A stretch of DNA of 35,899 nucleotides from Bacteroides sp. (GCA_023663525.1 JAMPHF010000001.1:817860-853758), one strand, 5' to 3'. Counted from the first letter of the stretch, positions 17,573 to 26,638 are shown. The notes: a model not told the origin generated them from the letters alone. Numbers and translations are program-made.

Positions 17573-18163
17573 TCATCTTTTCTTTTTCTTCTTTGATGTC
17601 GGAGGAGGGGCGATGATCTTGAAGTCGTGAAGTCTCACGGTCTGTGGGTCAAGGTGCAATTCTCCGTGTGAATATTCCGCGAGGTCTTTGAACACTTTCG
17701 CATCATCCACCCCATCGGGGTTGACACTGAGCAAAAGTTTCTTCATGTGGTTCGCAATAAGCATCACAAGCTCATCACGTTCCGGTCCATTCTCCATGCT
17801 GACGGCTTTGTTTATCAGCAATTCCACGTCTTTGCCGTAATGGCGGTATCTGATGTGTTCGGACGTGTAGGGGACTTTTTTAGGTCGTGAGCTGTATCTG
17901 TCGGGCTTCGGAGGGTCAAACGGGAAATCAATGTCAAGTTTGAAATCGCTCATGATGGCGAGATGATCCCAAAGGATACGCTGATAGTCTTCTTCCTCAC
18001 GTATTTTCGGAAAGAGTTTGGCCATGCTGTTGACGATTGTGTAGGCACAACGTGTGCGCAACTGTCTGTCCTCGATGGTCAGGCAGTGGTCAACCATCTG
18101 CTGTATGTTGCGTCCGTATTCCGGAAGGATGAGGTGCTTGAGTTGGGTATTGTAGGTCAGCAT
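17573..18163 (-). CDS. DUF4290 protein
   Basis: Conserved Bacteroidetes protein of unknown function. The N-terminus MLTYNTQLKHLILPEYGRNIQQMVDHC and the segment LWDHLAIMSDFKLDIDFPFDPPKP match the DUF4290 pattern I know. It ends in a strongly basic tail (TSKKKKKR) that could contact nucleic acid. No signal or membrane helix. In Bacteroides this family often precedes murA and rimM; here rimM follows directly and murA is not in the window. A link to ribosome or envelope biogenesis is only by context. Confidence 0.9.
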   Translation of the reverse strand: MLTYNTQLKHLILPEYGRNIQQMVDHCLTIEDRQLRTRCAYTIVNSMAKLFPKIREEEDYQRILWDHLAIMSDFKLDIDFPFDPPKPDRYSSRPKKVPYTSEHIRYRHYGKDVELLINKAVSMENGPERDELVMLIANHMKKLLLSVNPDGVDDAKVFKDLAEYSHGELHLDPQTVRLHDFKIIAPPPTSKKKKKR

Positions 18164-18191
18164 CCGTTAATGAGGTTGAATATGAATATAA

Positions 18192-18239
18192 GACATAAGG
18201 GACAGCCTCATCCGTGAGACTTGGATTGTCCCTTATGTC
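18192..18239 (-). terminator. Stem-loop after fabG
   Basis: Arms GACATAAGGGACA (18192-18204) and TGTCCCTTATGTC (18227-18239) form a 13-bp perfect stem with a 22-nt loop, 18 nt past the fabG stop. The downstream T-tract on the minus strand is mixed (TTATATTCATAT). It separates tetR-fabG from the DUF4290 operon. Confidence 0.75.
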
Positions 18240-18257
18240 GAAAACATTTGGAGTGTA

Positions 18258-19004
18258 TTACATGTTCATGCCGCCGTCAACCTGTATGACCTGACCGGAC
18301 ACATAGCTTGACATATCGGAGGCGAGGAACGTAGCGACATTGGCGATGTCGTCCACCTGACCGGCGCGACGGAGGGGTATCTTGAGAGCCCACTCTTTGC
18401 GGACTTCTTCGGGGAGGGCGGCGGTCATTGCTGTCTCGATGAATCCGGGAGCGATGGCATTGGCACGGATACCACGTGAGCCGACTTCCTGTGCGATACT
18501 CTTGGCGAGAGCTATGAGGCCCGCCTTGGATGCAGCATAGTTGGCCTGCCCGGCATTACCGTGAACGCCGACGACAGAAGCCATGTTGATGATCGAGCCT
18601 GAACGTTGACGCATCATGATGGGGAGAACTGCGTGAATGAAGTTAAATGCACTCTTGAGGTTGACAGCGATGACTGCATCCCACTGAGCCTCAGACATAC
18701 GCATCATGAGACCATCCTTGGTGATGCCTGCATTGTTGACGAGAATGTCGATGTGACCGAAATCCTCTTTGATTTTGCCGACCACTTCCTCAGTCTGTGC
18801 GAAGTCGGCTGCGTTTGATGCATATCCTTTTGCTTTAACACCGAGAGCTTCAATTTCCTTCTCAGTAGCTTCCATGTTTTCATCGCGGTTAAGGTCTGTG
18901 AACGCGATATCGGCACCTTCCTGAGCAAATTTCATGGCAATGCTCTTGCCGATTCCACGAGCTGCGCCTGTGATGAGTGCGACTTTTCCTTCGAGTAATT
19001 TCAT
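18258..19004 (-). CDS. fabG: 3-oxoacyl-ACP reductase (SDR family)
   Basis: Short-chain dehydrogenase that reduces 3-ketoacyl-ACP with NADPH in fatty-acid elongation. The nucleotide loop TGAARGIG (residues 12-19), LVNNAG (88-93), catalytic S143 in NMAS, and Y156/K160 in YAASK are all present. The C-terminus has the typical SSYVSGQVIQVDGGMNM. At 248 residues it is standard for FabG. It lies 34 nt after the tetR gene, so the two are probably co-transcribed; that could mean TetR senses a lipid-related ligand, though the family also contains FabG paralogues with other substrates. Confidence 0.93.
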   Translation of the reverse strand: MKLLEGKVALITGAARGIGKSIAMKFAQEGADIAFTDLNRDENMEATEKEIEALGVKAKGYASNAADFAQTEEVVGKIKEDFGHIDILVNNAGITKDGLMMRMSEAQWDAVIAVNLKSAFNFIHAVLPIMMRQRSGSIINMASVVGVHGNAGQANYAASKAGLIALAKSIAQEVGSRGIRANAIAPGFIETAMTAALPEEVRKEWALKIPLRRAGQVDDIANVATFLASDMSSYVSGQVIQVDGGMNM

Positions 19005-19038
19005 CTTTGTCTTAGAAATTTCGTTGATTTTGTTGATT

Positions 19039-19644
19039 TTATATTGTTGATTTTACAATAATCGTGTCGATCAGGAAGTTGATGACAGAACGTCTGATCT
19101 GGCTCTCCGTGAGGTCAAACTGTGAGAAATTGTCACGCAGATGGCAGTAGTCAAACCCTTGAAAAATCATTTGGTAGACACCCGGAAGCTGCTTGGCTCT
19201 GCCGGGGTCGAAAACCCCTTTTTCAACACCTTCTGCAATCATCCTGCTGATGAGACCCTGCTCTTTGGCGACGGCAAGCGTGCGGATGCGCTCAAGCCGT
19301 TTGTAGTCAAGGGTGAGATAGGAAATAATCTGACTTGTGGCTGACTCGCGGATGGTCTCCTCGACAATGTCGAAGCGGGCGTCAAGAAACCGCTCGAATT
19401 TCTCAGCCGGAGGCAGATTGGACATGACGACAGACTTCAGCTTCTGCACGATGGCTTCGCTTTCACGCTCAATGACGGCATCGTAAATCTCCTTCTTGTT
19501 TTTAAAATACGTGTAGATGGTTCGCCGCCCCTTGTCGGAGGCAGTGGCAATGTCGTTCATTGTTGTTTTCTCCACACCATTGCTGGCAAAGAGCTGGCGG
19601 GCAACATCCAGAAGTCTTTCGCGTGTCTTTGACGCCATCGTCAT
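19039..19644 (-). CDS. TetR/AcrR-family transcriptional regulator
   Basis: The N-terminal HTH is clear at about residues 10-55: RERLLDVARQLFASNGVEKTTMNDIATASDKGRRTIYTYFKNKKEIY. The rest is a helical ligand-binding domain. At 201 residues it is typical. It is transcribed with fabG (34-nt gap) from a good promoter at 19666-19696. Although it lies just downstream of the efflux pump gene, it is separated from it by a large stem-loop, so its target may be its own operon, the efflux operon, or both. The start could be the ATG at 19644 or the one at 19638. Confidence 0.9.
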   Translation of the reverse strand: MTMASKTRERLLDVARQLFASNGVEKTTMNDIATASDKGRRTIYTYFKNKKEIYDAVIERESEAIVQKLKSVVMSNLPPAEKFERFLDARFDIVEETIRESATSQIISYLTLDYKRLERIRTLAVAKEQGLISRMIAEGVEKGVFDPGRAKQLPGVYQMIFQGFDYCHLRDNFSQFDLTESQIRRSVINFLIDTIIVKSTI

Positions 19645-19665
19645 GTCTTAATTCATTTCCAACGG

Positions 19666-19696
19666 CAAAGTTACAAAAAAATAAATAGAATACGAA
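19666..19696 (-). promoter_or_regulatory. Bacteroidetes promoter for tetR-fabG
   Basis: On the minus strand, TTCG (19693-19696) is followed by a 19-nt spacer and then TAACTTTG (19666-19673), an exact -7 box with a near-consensus -33. The predicted start lies about 15 bp before the tetR ATG. Confidence 0.65.
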
Positions 19697-19713
19697 GTGC
19701 GAAAAAACATATA

Positions 19714-19795
19714 ACGGCAAAAGAGCATAAGATTTAAGCCTAAATGCCACTTCGATAAGTGATTAAAAGGCGCGTCTCTTATGCACTTTTGCCGT
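19714..19795. terminator. 82-nt nested stem-loop between RND operon and tetR
   Basis: The outer arms at 19714-19732 and 19777-19795 match in 18 of 19 pairs. Nested stems are GCCT/AGGC (19738-19741 with 19768-19771) and CACTT-CGAT-AAGTG (19748-19761). It begins 26 nt after the pump stop codon on the minus strand and ends just upstream of the tetR promoter. It could end pump transcripts; the size and nesting exceed a simple terminator. Confidence 0.65.
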
Positions 19796-19821
19796 CGGTT
19801 CAAGGACGATTCACGGGACTG

Positions 19822-22800
19822 TCACACTCCACCGGCTTCACCGGAATCGGACGCCGTGGAGGTTGGCGACGAGCCGTCGGCCTCCTCGGTTGATGCTGCA
19901 AAGAGCTTTGCAAGGTGCTTTTCGCGGAAATTTTCAAGAAGTTCCCAGAAACCCGGGACAAATAACGTGCCAACGATGGCATTGACCGCCATACCGAACA
20001 CCACCGCTGTGCCGAGGGCTATTCGTGACTGCGCACCCGCACCCGTGGCAAACAACATCGGGAGGACACCAAACACAAATGCGAATGCCGTCATCATGAT
20101 GGGGCGGAAGCGGATGCTGCCCGCATCGGACGCTGCCTGTCGGACGCTTTGCCCGCTCTTGTGGAAATCCCGGGCATACTCGACGATGAGTATGGCATTT
20201 TTGGCTGACAAGCCGAGTAGAAGGATGATACCGATCTGCGTATAGATTGATATGGATTGCGACATGAACAGACAGCCGATGACTGTGCCGAGAATCGCCG
20301 TCGGCATTGAGATCACGACCGCAATCGGGTCTGTCCAGCTTTCGTATTGTGCGGCAAGGACAAGTATGGTTATGATGATGGCGAAGATAAGCACGAACGA
20401 GATTGTCGTTCCTGACTGGGTCTCCTGATATGCCTCACCCGTCCATGCATAGGCAAAACGGTCGCCTACCGCTTCTCTTAGAATCTCCTCCATGGCCTTG
20501 ATTGCATCGCTGCTCGACACGTGGGCTGACGGCGTTCCGGTGATGGACGCGGTGGTGTACATGTTGTAGCGGCTGACTGTCGATTGTCCCATGGTCGGCT
20601 CGACTGTGACAAACGATGAGAATGGCACCATCTCGCCATCGGAGTTCCTTACGGTCAGATTGGGGATTTTCTCGATTGAACTTCTGACATCGCTGTTACC
20701 GCTGATGTTCACCTGATATGTGCGTCCGAATTCCACGAAGTCATTCACATAGCTGCCACCCATGAATTGGGCGAGAGTCCCGTAGATGTCCTCGATTCTC
20801 AGATTCATCAGTTTGGCCTTGTCGCGGTCTATATCGATGCGGTATTGTGGCACTCCGGCCTGGAATTGGGTGGTGAGCTGCTCAAGCCGGTCATCCTTTT
20901 TGGCAGCTTCCTGCATTGCAGTCAATGTTTCCTGAAGTGCCTCTGCACCGAGGTTGTTGATGTCGAGCACCTGCATCTGCATACCCGATGTCATGCCAAG
21001 ACCCGGAATGGCGGGAGGATTGATCGAGAATACAATCGGCTCCTGATATGCAGCCGCAATCTCATTCACCTTGGCCATGACGGCATTCACGTCGTGTGAC
21101 TTACCTCTGCGGTCTTTCCACGGTTTGAGTACCACGAAAAGTGAACCCATATTGCCTCCGGAGCCACCTCCCATCATCGATTGTCCTGAGATTGAGATGA
21201 CATCCTTGACTTCCTCGATTTTCTGGATTTGAGCCGAAAGTTCGGAAACGACCTTGTCTGTGCGGTCAAGTGAAGCTCCTGTCGGTAACTGCACGGAAGT
21301 CATGAAGTAGCCCATGTCCTCCTCGGGAATATAGCTTGACGGCACTTTGAAGAAACCGTAGAACGCGAGAAAGCAGAGTACTATATAGATGGAGATTGCC
21401 ACCAGCGGGCGGGCAAGCAGCTTGCCGATCAGTGAGGAATAGTGTTTGAGCACCACGCCGTATCCCTTGTTGAACCATCTGTAGAGGAAGAAGTGGGGAT
21501 TCGGGTCGGCTTTCTTTCTCAGGAACAGCGCACACATTGCCGGTGTGAAGGTCAAGGCGTTGAATCCGGAGAAGGCCACCGAGGTTGCGATAGTCAAAGC
21601 GAACTGTTTGTAGAGTTCACCTGTGATACCACTGATGAAAGCGGTCGGAATGAACACGGCCAGAAGCACAAGGACTTCACCGATGACCGGGCCTTGCAGC
21701 TCCACCATCGCTTTTTCGGCACTCTGTCTAGGAGTCAGTTTACCTTCTTGGACGAGTCGAGCGCAGTCCTCCACAACCACGATTGCATCATCGACCACGA
21801 TTGCAATAGCAAGGACGAGACCGAAAAGAGTCAATGTATTCAGAGAGAATCCGAGCAGCTTCATCACCACGAAAGTCGCGATGAGTGATACGGGAATTGC
21901 AATCATCGGGATGATGACTGCACGCCAGCTCTGGAGGAAGATGAGGATGACGAGCATCACGATCAGCGTGGTTTCCACGAAGGTCACGATAACCTCGTCG
22001 ATTGACGCTGTCACGAATGAAGTCGTGTCAAGAATGATATTGTAGTGGATGCCTGATGGGAAATATTCCGACAATTCCTCCATCTTGGCTTTCACTTTGT
22101 TAGCGACATCGAGCGCGTTGGCTCCCGGGAGCTGCTGCACTCCGATAAGACCTGCCTGTTTGCCCGAGACGTGTGAAATTCCCGAATAGTCCTGGCTGCC
22201 AAGTTCGACAGTCGCTATATCTTTAAGTCTCAACAGACCTCCTTTATCGTCCGTGCGGATGATGATGTCGGCGAACTGTTCAGCGGATTTAAGCTGTCCC
22301 TGAGAAGTGAGAGTAAACTCGAACTCCACGCCACTGTTGACCGGGGGCGTACCAACGCTTCCGGCTGATACCTCAAGGTTCTGTGACTGTATCATCGCGC
22401 TGACATCAGACGGAGTCAGATCATAGTGGCGCATCTTGTCGGGGTCAAGCCAGATACGCATACTGTATTTTCCCGCGCCGAATGCACCGGCACCACCGAC
22501 ACCGTCGATGCGTGAAAGCTCATCGATGATGTTGAGCTGTGCATAGTTCGTGAGGTAGAGCGCGTCGTAGCGTCCGCTGTCATCACCTTCGAGAGAGATG
22601 AACAAAATGATGTCGGATGACTCCGACATGACTGAGATGCCTTGTTCCTTGACCGCAGTCGGGAGAGTGGCTTCGGCAAGAGATACACGGTTCTGGACTT
22701 TAACGGCTGCGTCGTCGAGGTTTGTACCGTTTTCAAATGTCACGGTGAGGTTGTATGAGCCATCACTTGAATTTGAACTCATATACATCATTCCCTCAAC

Positions 22801-23016
22801 ACCGTTGATCTGTTCCTCAATGGGGACACCGACTACTTCAGCGACAGTCGCCGCATCGGCACCGGGATAGCTCGCAGAGACCATGACGGTCGGGGGTGTG
22901 ATGTCGGGGTATTGAGATATTGGTAGACTCTTGACCGTCATCAGGCCGACGAGCACCATGATGATCGCCAACACGGTGGCGAAAATCGGTCTGTCAATGA
23001 AAAATCTTGAAAACAT
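19822..23016 (-). CDS. RND multidrug efflux pump, HAE1/AcrB-like
   Basis: Inner-membrane proton-driven transporter, full length at 1064 residues. It opens MFSRFFIDRPIFATVLAIIMVLVG, the HAE1 signature. The proton-relay Asp pair is D409/D410 in TM4 (AIAIVVDDAIVVVED), and the partner Lys lies in TM10 (LLLGLSAKNAILIVEYA). Two large periplasmic loops and 12 membrane segments are apparent. It should trimerise and join the adaptor and outer-membrane factor encoded upstream. The gap from the adaptor gene is 109 nt and contains a stem-loop. The C-terminal 25 residues are Ser/Gly/Glu-rich. Substrate cannot be told from sequence. Confidence 0.95.
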   Translation of the reverse strand: MFSRFFIDRPIFATVLAIIMVLVGLMTVKSLPISQYPDITPPTVMVSASYPGADAATVAEVVGVPIEEQINGVEGMMYMSSNSSDGSYNLTVTFENGTNLDDAAVKVQNRVSLAEATLPTAVKEQGISVMSESSDIILFISLEGDDSGRYDALYLTNYAQLNIIDELSRIDGVGGAGAFGAGKYSMRIWLDPDKMRHYDLTPSDVSAMIQSQNLEVSAGSVGTPPVNSGVEFEFTLTSQGQLKSAEQFADIIIRTDDKGGLLRLKDIATVELGSQDYSGISHVSGKQAGLIGVQQLPGANALDVANKVKAKMEELSEYFPSGIHYNIILDTTSFVTASIDEVIVTFVETTLIVMLVILIFLQSWRAVIIPMIAIPVSLIATFVVMKLLGFSLNTLTLFGLVLAIAIVVDDAIVVVEDCARLVQEGKLTPRQSAEKAMVELQGPVIGEVLVLLAVFIPTAFISGITGELYKQFALTIATSVAFSGFNALTFTPAMCALFLRKKADPNPHFFLYRWFNKGYGVVLKHYSSLIGKLLARPLVAISIYIVLCFLAFYGFFKVPSSYIPEEDMGYFMTSVQLPTGASLDRTDKVVSELSAQIQKIEEVKDVISISGQSMMGGGSGGNMGSLFVVLKPWKDRRGKSHDVNAVMAKVNEIAAAYQEPIVFSINPPAIPGLGMTSGMQMQVLDINNLGAEALQETLTAMQEAAKKDDRLEQLTTQFQAGVPQYRIDIDRDKAKLMNLRIEDIYGTLAQFMGGSYVNDFVEFGRTYQVNISGNSDVRSSIEKIPNLTVRNSDGEMVPFSSFVTVEPTMGQSTVSRYNMYTTASITGTPSAHVSSSDAIKAMEEILREAVGDRFAYAWTGEAYQETQSGTTISFVLIFAIIITILVLAAQYESWTDPIAVVISMPTAILGTVIGCLFMSQSISIYTQIGIILLLGLSAKNAILIVEYARDFHKSGQSVRQAASDAGSIRFRPIMMTAFAFVFGVLPMLFATGAGAQSRIALGTAVVFGMAVNAIVGTLFVPGFWELLENFREKHLAKLFAASTEEADGSSPTSTASDSGEAGGV

Positions 23017-23054
23017 ATCTTTTTTTTGAATGCTGTGGTTGAATGAATAGTTGC

Positions 23055-23101
23055 GACACCACGCTGCTCACTCCCTCAAGTGAGATGTGTCCGAAGGTGT
23101 C
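23055..23101 (-). other. Intercistronic stem-loop between adaptor and pump genes
   Basis: GACACC (23055-23060) can pair with GGTGTC (23096-23101), and inside it CTCACT (23067-23072) pairs with AGTGAG (23079-23084). It lies in the 109-nt gap, where the other efflux gap is only 38 nt. There is no T-tract, so mRNA processing or stability control is more likely than termination. Confidence 0.4.
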
Positions 23102-23125
23102 TGACGCGGGATGTTCCCATTGGCT

Positions 23126-24226
23126 CTACTTGACAACATGGGGATTCACCTTCATCCCCTCCCTGACTTTAAGCAGAGCTTTGGTGACATATTTTGAATT
23201 CGGACTCAATCCGGAATAGACCACTCGAAGTGAGTCGCGGTAGAGCGGTCCGACTTTGATCGGAGTGTAGACCACAGTGTTTGAATCATTGACCACATAG
23301 AGGTATTTTCCGAGCTGGTCAGTACTGATTGAAGCATCCTTGACGAGTATGGCTTTCTGGAGAGTTTCCTCGGGCAATTCTACTTTGACGAACATGCCCG
23401 GGCGCAGCTCATTGTACTTGTTGTCAATCTGACATTGGAGTACCAATGTCCCGGTGCCGGAATCAACGGCCGGTGCGACATAGGTCAAGTCACCGTAATA
23501 GGTGTGTGAAACCGAGTCGGTGAAGCTCAGCGGGATGTTTGAAAGGGCGGTTTTACTAAGCTTGTTGACATCTGCGTCATCACTCTCTATGGCGAACTGG
23601 GCTATGAGTATGGCATCGTCATAGAGCGTCGCCAACTTAACGGCAGAGCCTTCACCGTTGAGATAATTGCCGACATCGATTGCCGAACTCGTGATGAATC
23701 CGGATAGGGGAGCGGTGATGGTGCAGTAGCCGAGATTCGTGCGCGCGGTTTCGAGAGCCGCCTGAGCATTCTTGATTGATGCCTCAGCCTGGTTGAGGTT
23801 GCTCTCGGCTTGATTGACTTCCATTTTTGAAACGGCATCGCTTTCGAGTGCTTTTTTCACAGCCTCGTAGTGGCTTTGGGCATATTCCTTTTCGCTTTTG
23901 GCAGTGATGAGAGCTGCTTCCGCCTGCTGGACGGCATCGCGATATTTATTGTCCTCGATTTTGAACAGGACAGTCCCTTTCTTGACAAATTGTCCACCGG
24001 TATAGTTTTTGCTTATAAGCTGTCCGCTCACGCGGGCCACAATATCGACAGTGTTGTTTGCGAGCAGTTCTCCGGGATAGACAGTGCGCAGTGTGACAGA
24101 ATCAATTTCCGGCAATGCCACATCAATTGACTGCTCTGCCATCTCCGACTCACTTTTCTTATGTCCGCCGCAGGATGCGAGAGCCAGTCCGGCGGCTAAT
24201 GTTGCGATGATTATTTCCTTATTCAT
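23126..24226 (-). CDS. RND efflux periplasmic adaptor lipoprotein (AcrA-like)
   Basis: Membrane-fusion protein that links pump and outer-membrane channel. The N-terminus carries a lipobox LASC with Cys at residue 19, predicting lipid anchoring. The order is barrel/lipoyl halves (VDIVARVSGQLISKNYTGGQFVKKGTVLFKIED), a coiled-coil hairpin (about 80-165, Ala/Gln/Glu-rich), the second lipoyl half (TITAPLSGFITSSAIDVGNYL), a beta-barrel and a membrane-proximal domain. At 366 residues it is typical. It ends with TAG, showing that TAG is a normal stop in this genome. The gap from the outer-membrane gene is 38 nt. Confidence 0.94.
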   Translation of the reverse strand: MNKEIIIATLAAGLALASCGGHKKSESEMAEQSIDVALPEIDSVTLRTVYPGELLANNTVDIVARVSGQLISKNYTGGQFVKKGTVLFKIEDNKYRDAVQQAEAALITAKSEKEYAQSHYEAVKKALESDAVSKMEVNQAESNLNQAEASIKNAQAALETARTNLGYCTITAPLSGFITSSAIDVGNYLNGEGSAVKLATLYDDAILIAQFAIESDDADVNKLSKTALSNIPLSFTDSVSHTYYGDLTYVAPAVDSGTGTLVLQCQIDNKYNELRPGMFVKVELPEETLQKAILVKDASISTDQLGKYLYVVNDSNTVVYTPIKVGPLYRDSLRVVYSGLSPNSKYVTKALLKVREGMKVNPHVVK

Positions 24227-24264
24227 GATGAGTGTGTGTTTACTTGATGTGAGGTTTATTTGAT

Positions 24265-25677
24265 TTATTGGACGGGAGAACCGCCAAGGGCTTTATATAG
24301 GTCTATGAGCGATATGAAAGCGTTGCCCCTTTCGGATATGAGGGTGTTGGCATACGTCAGACTGTTGATCTGCGCGTCAACTACGTTGGTGAATGCCGTC
24401 AGTCCTTCTTTGTAGAGGTCTACCGAAAGTTTGAATGCTTCTTCGCTCTGTTCAAGCACTTTCGTATAGCTGTCGATTATTTTTAATGATGATGTGTAGG
24501 CCACCATGGCGTTGTCAACTTCCTGGACAGCGGTAAGGACTGTCTGATTATAGTTCTCGATACCGATTTTCATCTGTTCGCGAGCCTCTGCCACGGCATA
24601 TTTTCTGCCGAATCCGTCGAAAAGTGTCCAACTGAGGGTCGGAGCTATACTATATTGCAGACTGTTGTCCTTGAAAAGGTCTCCGGCATCATGTGCGCTG
24701 ACTCCGATGGTTCCGTTGAGAGTGAGCGTTGGCAGAAAGTCCTTCTTCGCGACACCGAGAGCCGAGGCGTAAGCACTCACTTCATATTCGGCGGCTACGA
24801 TGTCAGGTCGGCGTCTCAGAAGATCGGCGGGAATACCGGCAGGGACAAGATGGCGTATTTCGGGACGTGTCCATTCAGCGTTGAGCTGTGCATGGAGCAC
24901 GTCGGGATAGACTCCGAGCAAGATTGCAAGTGCATTCTCAGCCTGTCTGACCGAGGTCTCAAGTTGGGGGACGGATGCTTCGGTGGAGTAATAGACAGTC
25001 AGTGACTGGGCCACATCGAGCTTTGAGACCAACCCTGCATCAAAACGCGCCTTGACAATGTCCACGACCCGCTTTTGCGAGGCGAGATGCTCACGTGTGA
25101 CCATGAGCTGTCTTTGGAAAATCCTGAGGTTGAAATAATATGTGGCGATGTCGGCCGTCAGACTGACCATTGTCGCAAGATATTCAGTGCGGCTGGCATT
25201 GTAGAGGGCTTTCTTATTCTTCACGCTTGCTGAGATTTTGCCGAACACATCAATCTGCCAGCTCATGCTCGCTCCAAGATTGAAGTAGCTTGAGTTGGTC
25301 GATGGGACGTTGCTTCCGGCAATTGCACCTGCGCTGCGCGACTTTGTGTAACCGGCACTCAGGTCAATTGACGGATAATATCCGGATTGTGCGCTCTTTA
25401 CCTGTGCTTTCGCCATGTCCATCCGGTGTATTGCGGTGAGTACATTGAAATTGTTTTCGATACCGACATTTATAAGCGAGTCGAGAAGCGGGTCGTTGAA
25501 TTTCTTCCACCACTCGTCATCGCTTGGGAGAGTCTGCACCATCTCGGTGGCATACATCCATCGGTCAGGCAGACTGCTCCTCAATAAATCCTCTCCGGAT
25601 GTTTGTGCGACGACTCCCTCCGAGGCGAATGCCATAATCCCACAGGTGATAGTCAAAACGTGAATTATCTTTCTCAT
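24265..25677 (-). CDS. Outer-membrane efflux factor, TolC/NodT-like
   Basis: First gene of the tripartite efflux operon. The signal peptide ends near A24 (SEGVVA-QT); there is no lipobox Cys, unlike many NodT proteins. The duplicated OEP architecture is seen: first repeat LLDSLINVGIENNFNVLTAIHRMDMAKAQVKSAQSGYYPSIDLSAGYT, and later RRRPDIVAAEYEVSAYASALGVAKKDFLPTLTLNGTIG with the second helical hairpin to the end. At 470 residues it is full length. It should form the trimeric channel for the adaptor and pump that follow. The order outer-membrane factor first is uncommon in Bacteroidales. Confidence 0.94.
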   Translation of the reverse strand: MRKIIHVLTITCGIMAFASEGVVAQTSGEDLLRSSLPDRWMYATEMVQTLPSDDEWWKKFNDPLLDSLINVGIENNFNVLTAIHRMDMAKAQVKSAQSGYYPSIDLSAGYTKSRSAGAIAGSNVPSTNSSYFNLGASMSWQIDVFGKISASVKNKKALYNASRTEYLATMVSLTADIATYYFNLRIFQRQLMVTREHLASQKRVVDIVKARFDAGLVSKLDVAQSLTVYYSTEASVPQLETSVRQAENALAILLGVYPDVLHAQLNAEWTRPEIRHLVPAGIPADLLRRRPDIVAAEYEVSAYASALGVAKKDFLPTLTLNGTIGVSAHDAGDLFKDNSLQYSIAPTLSWTLFDGFGRKYAVAEAREQMKIGIENYNQTVLTAVQEVDNAMVAYTSSLKIIDSYTKVLEQSEEAFKLSVDLYKEGLTAFTNVVDAQINSLTYANTLISERGNAFISLIDLYKALGGSPVQ

Positions 25678-25760
25678 AATGTTGAATAAGTTGCTTCAAT
25701 TCAAACGCCTGAAATGTTGGTTTCGTTCACTTTTATGAACTTCTTTTAGCAGTAAGTTAC

Positions 25761-25768
25761 AAAATTGC
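25761..25768 (-). promoter_or_regulatory. Possible -7 box for the efflux operon
   Basis: The minus strand reads CAATTTTG, one mismatch from TAnnTTTG, about 84 bp before the outer-membrane factor ATG in the divergent gap with pgeF. No clear -33 is seen, so this is weak. Confidence 0.3.
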
Positions 25769-25794
25769 ATATCATGAAATCAGTTAAACCCAAT

Positions 25795-25824
25795 TGAAGG
25801 ATGAAAAATAAATTGGTAAATTTG
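25795..25824 (+). promoter_or_regulatory. Promoter for pgeF
   Basis: TTGA (25795-25798) and TAAATTTG (25817-25824, exact -7 box) are separated by 18 nt. The predicted start would leave a leader of roughly 20 nt before the ATG at 25850. Confidence 0.6.
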
Positions 25825-25849
25825 CAGCGATATTATGTATTTATAAGTA

Positions 25850-26638
25850 ATGAAAGCTATATCGGATAAGATTTGCAACAGGCATCCGTCTTGGCTTCAC
25901 GTCATAGCGTCGGAAGATTCTTATTGCGTCATGACCACCGGTCGCGGGGAGATGGAGATGTCGGCTTCGCCCTACGATGGTTTCAACTTGTGTCACTACA
26001 CGGGTGATGATCCAGACCATGTCAAAACCTGCCGTAATTTGCTCGCATCTGCCATCGGTGTCGAGCCTGACAGGATTGTGGTTCCGCGTCAGACTCATTC
26101 GGTCAATGTTGCCGTCATAGATTCCCTGCCGATTGACATGGAGGAACTTGAGGATGTTGACGGAATTGTGACAACGCTTCGCGGGGTTGCGATAGGTGTT
26201 TCCACTGCTGATTGCGTTCCTGTGATTCTTGTTGATGAGGTGGTAGGCGTGATTGGTGCTTTTCACGCCGGATGGCGCGGTGCGGTCGGAGGGATTGTCG
26301 AGAATGGGGTAGGGCGTATGGTGGAGCTCGGAGCGTCCGCCGGACGGATTCGTGCGTTTGTCGGACCGGCAATCTGTGTGAACTGTTTTGAGGTTGGAGA
26401 TGAAGTGGCATCGCGCTTCCCGGAGGAATGTGTGGTGCGTTATGACGATGGGAGACGACCACATGTCGATCTGCCCGGCTATGTCATGCATGTGCTTCGC
26501 AATGCCGGTGTGTCATCCTGCAACATAGAGCCTTTTTCATACGAATGCTGCACCCGCTGTCACCCGTCACGATATTTTTCGGCGAGAGCAATTGGAGTGG
26601 ATTCCGGTCGTAATTTTACATTTGTGATGTTGCGGTGA
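25850..26638 (+). CDS. pgeF: Peptidoglycan editing factor / multicopper polyphenol oxidase-like (YfiH/PgeF)
   Basis: Member of the DUF152/YfiH family; homologues act as a purine nucleoside phosphorylase/adenosine deaminase, or remove wrongly placed amino acids from peptidoglycan precursors. The metal-site motifs are intact: RQTHS (H83), STADC (C122) and HAGWRG (H139), followed by GPAI and CTRCHPSRYFSARA near the C-terminus. At 262 residues it is full length. No signal peptide, so cytosolic. It stands alone between divergent efflux genes and dnaA. Which of the two described activities applies here cannot be told from sequence. Confidence 0.92.
   Translation: MKAISDKICNRHPSWLHVIASEDSYCVMTTGRGEMEMSASPYDGFNLCHYTGDDPDHVKTCRNLLASAIGVEPDRIVVPRQTHSVNVAVIDSLPIDMEELEDVDGIVTTLRGVAIGVSTADCVPVILVDEVVGVIGAFHAGWRGAVGGIVENGVGRMVELGASAGRIRAFVGPAICVNCFEVGDEVASRFPEECVVRYDDGRRPHVDLPGYVMHVLRNAGVSSCNIEPFSYECCTRCHPSRYFSARAIGVDSGRNFTFVMLR

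Noticed and set aside
25841..26491. 216-codon open frame antisense to pgeF
   Set aside because: It is a shadow of pgeF, which has all family motifs; the antisense product has no recognisable feature.
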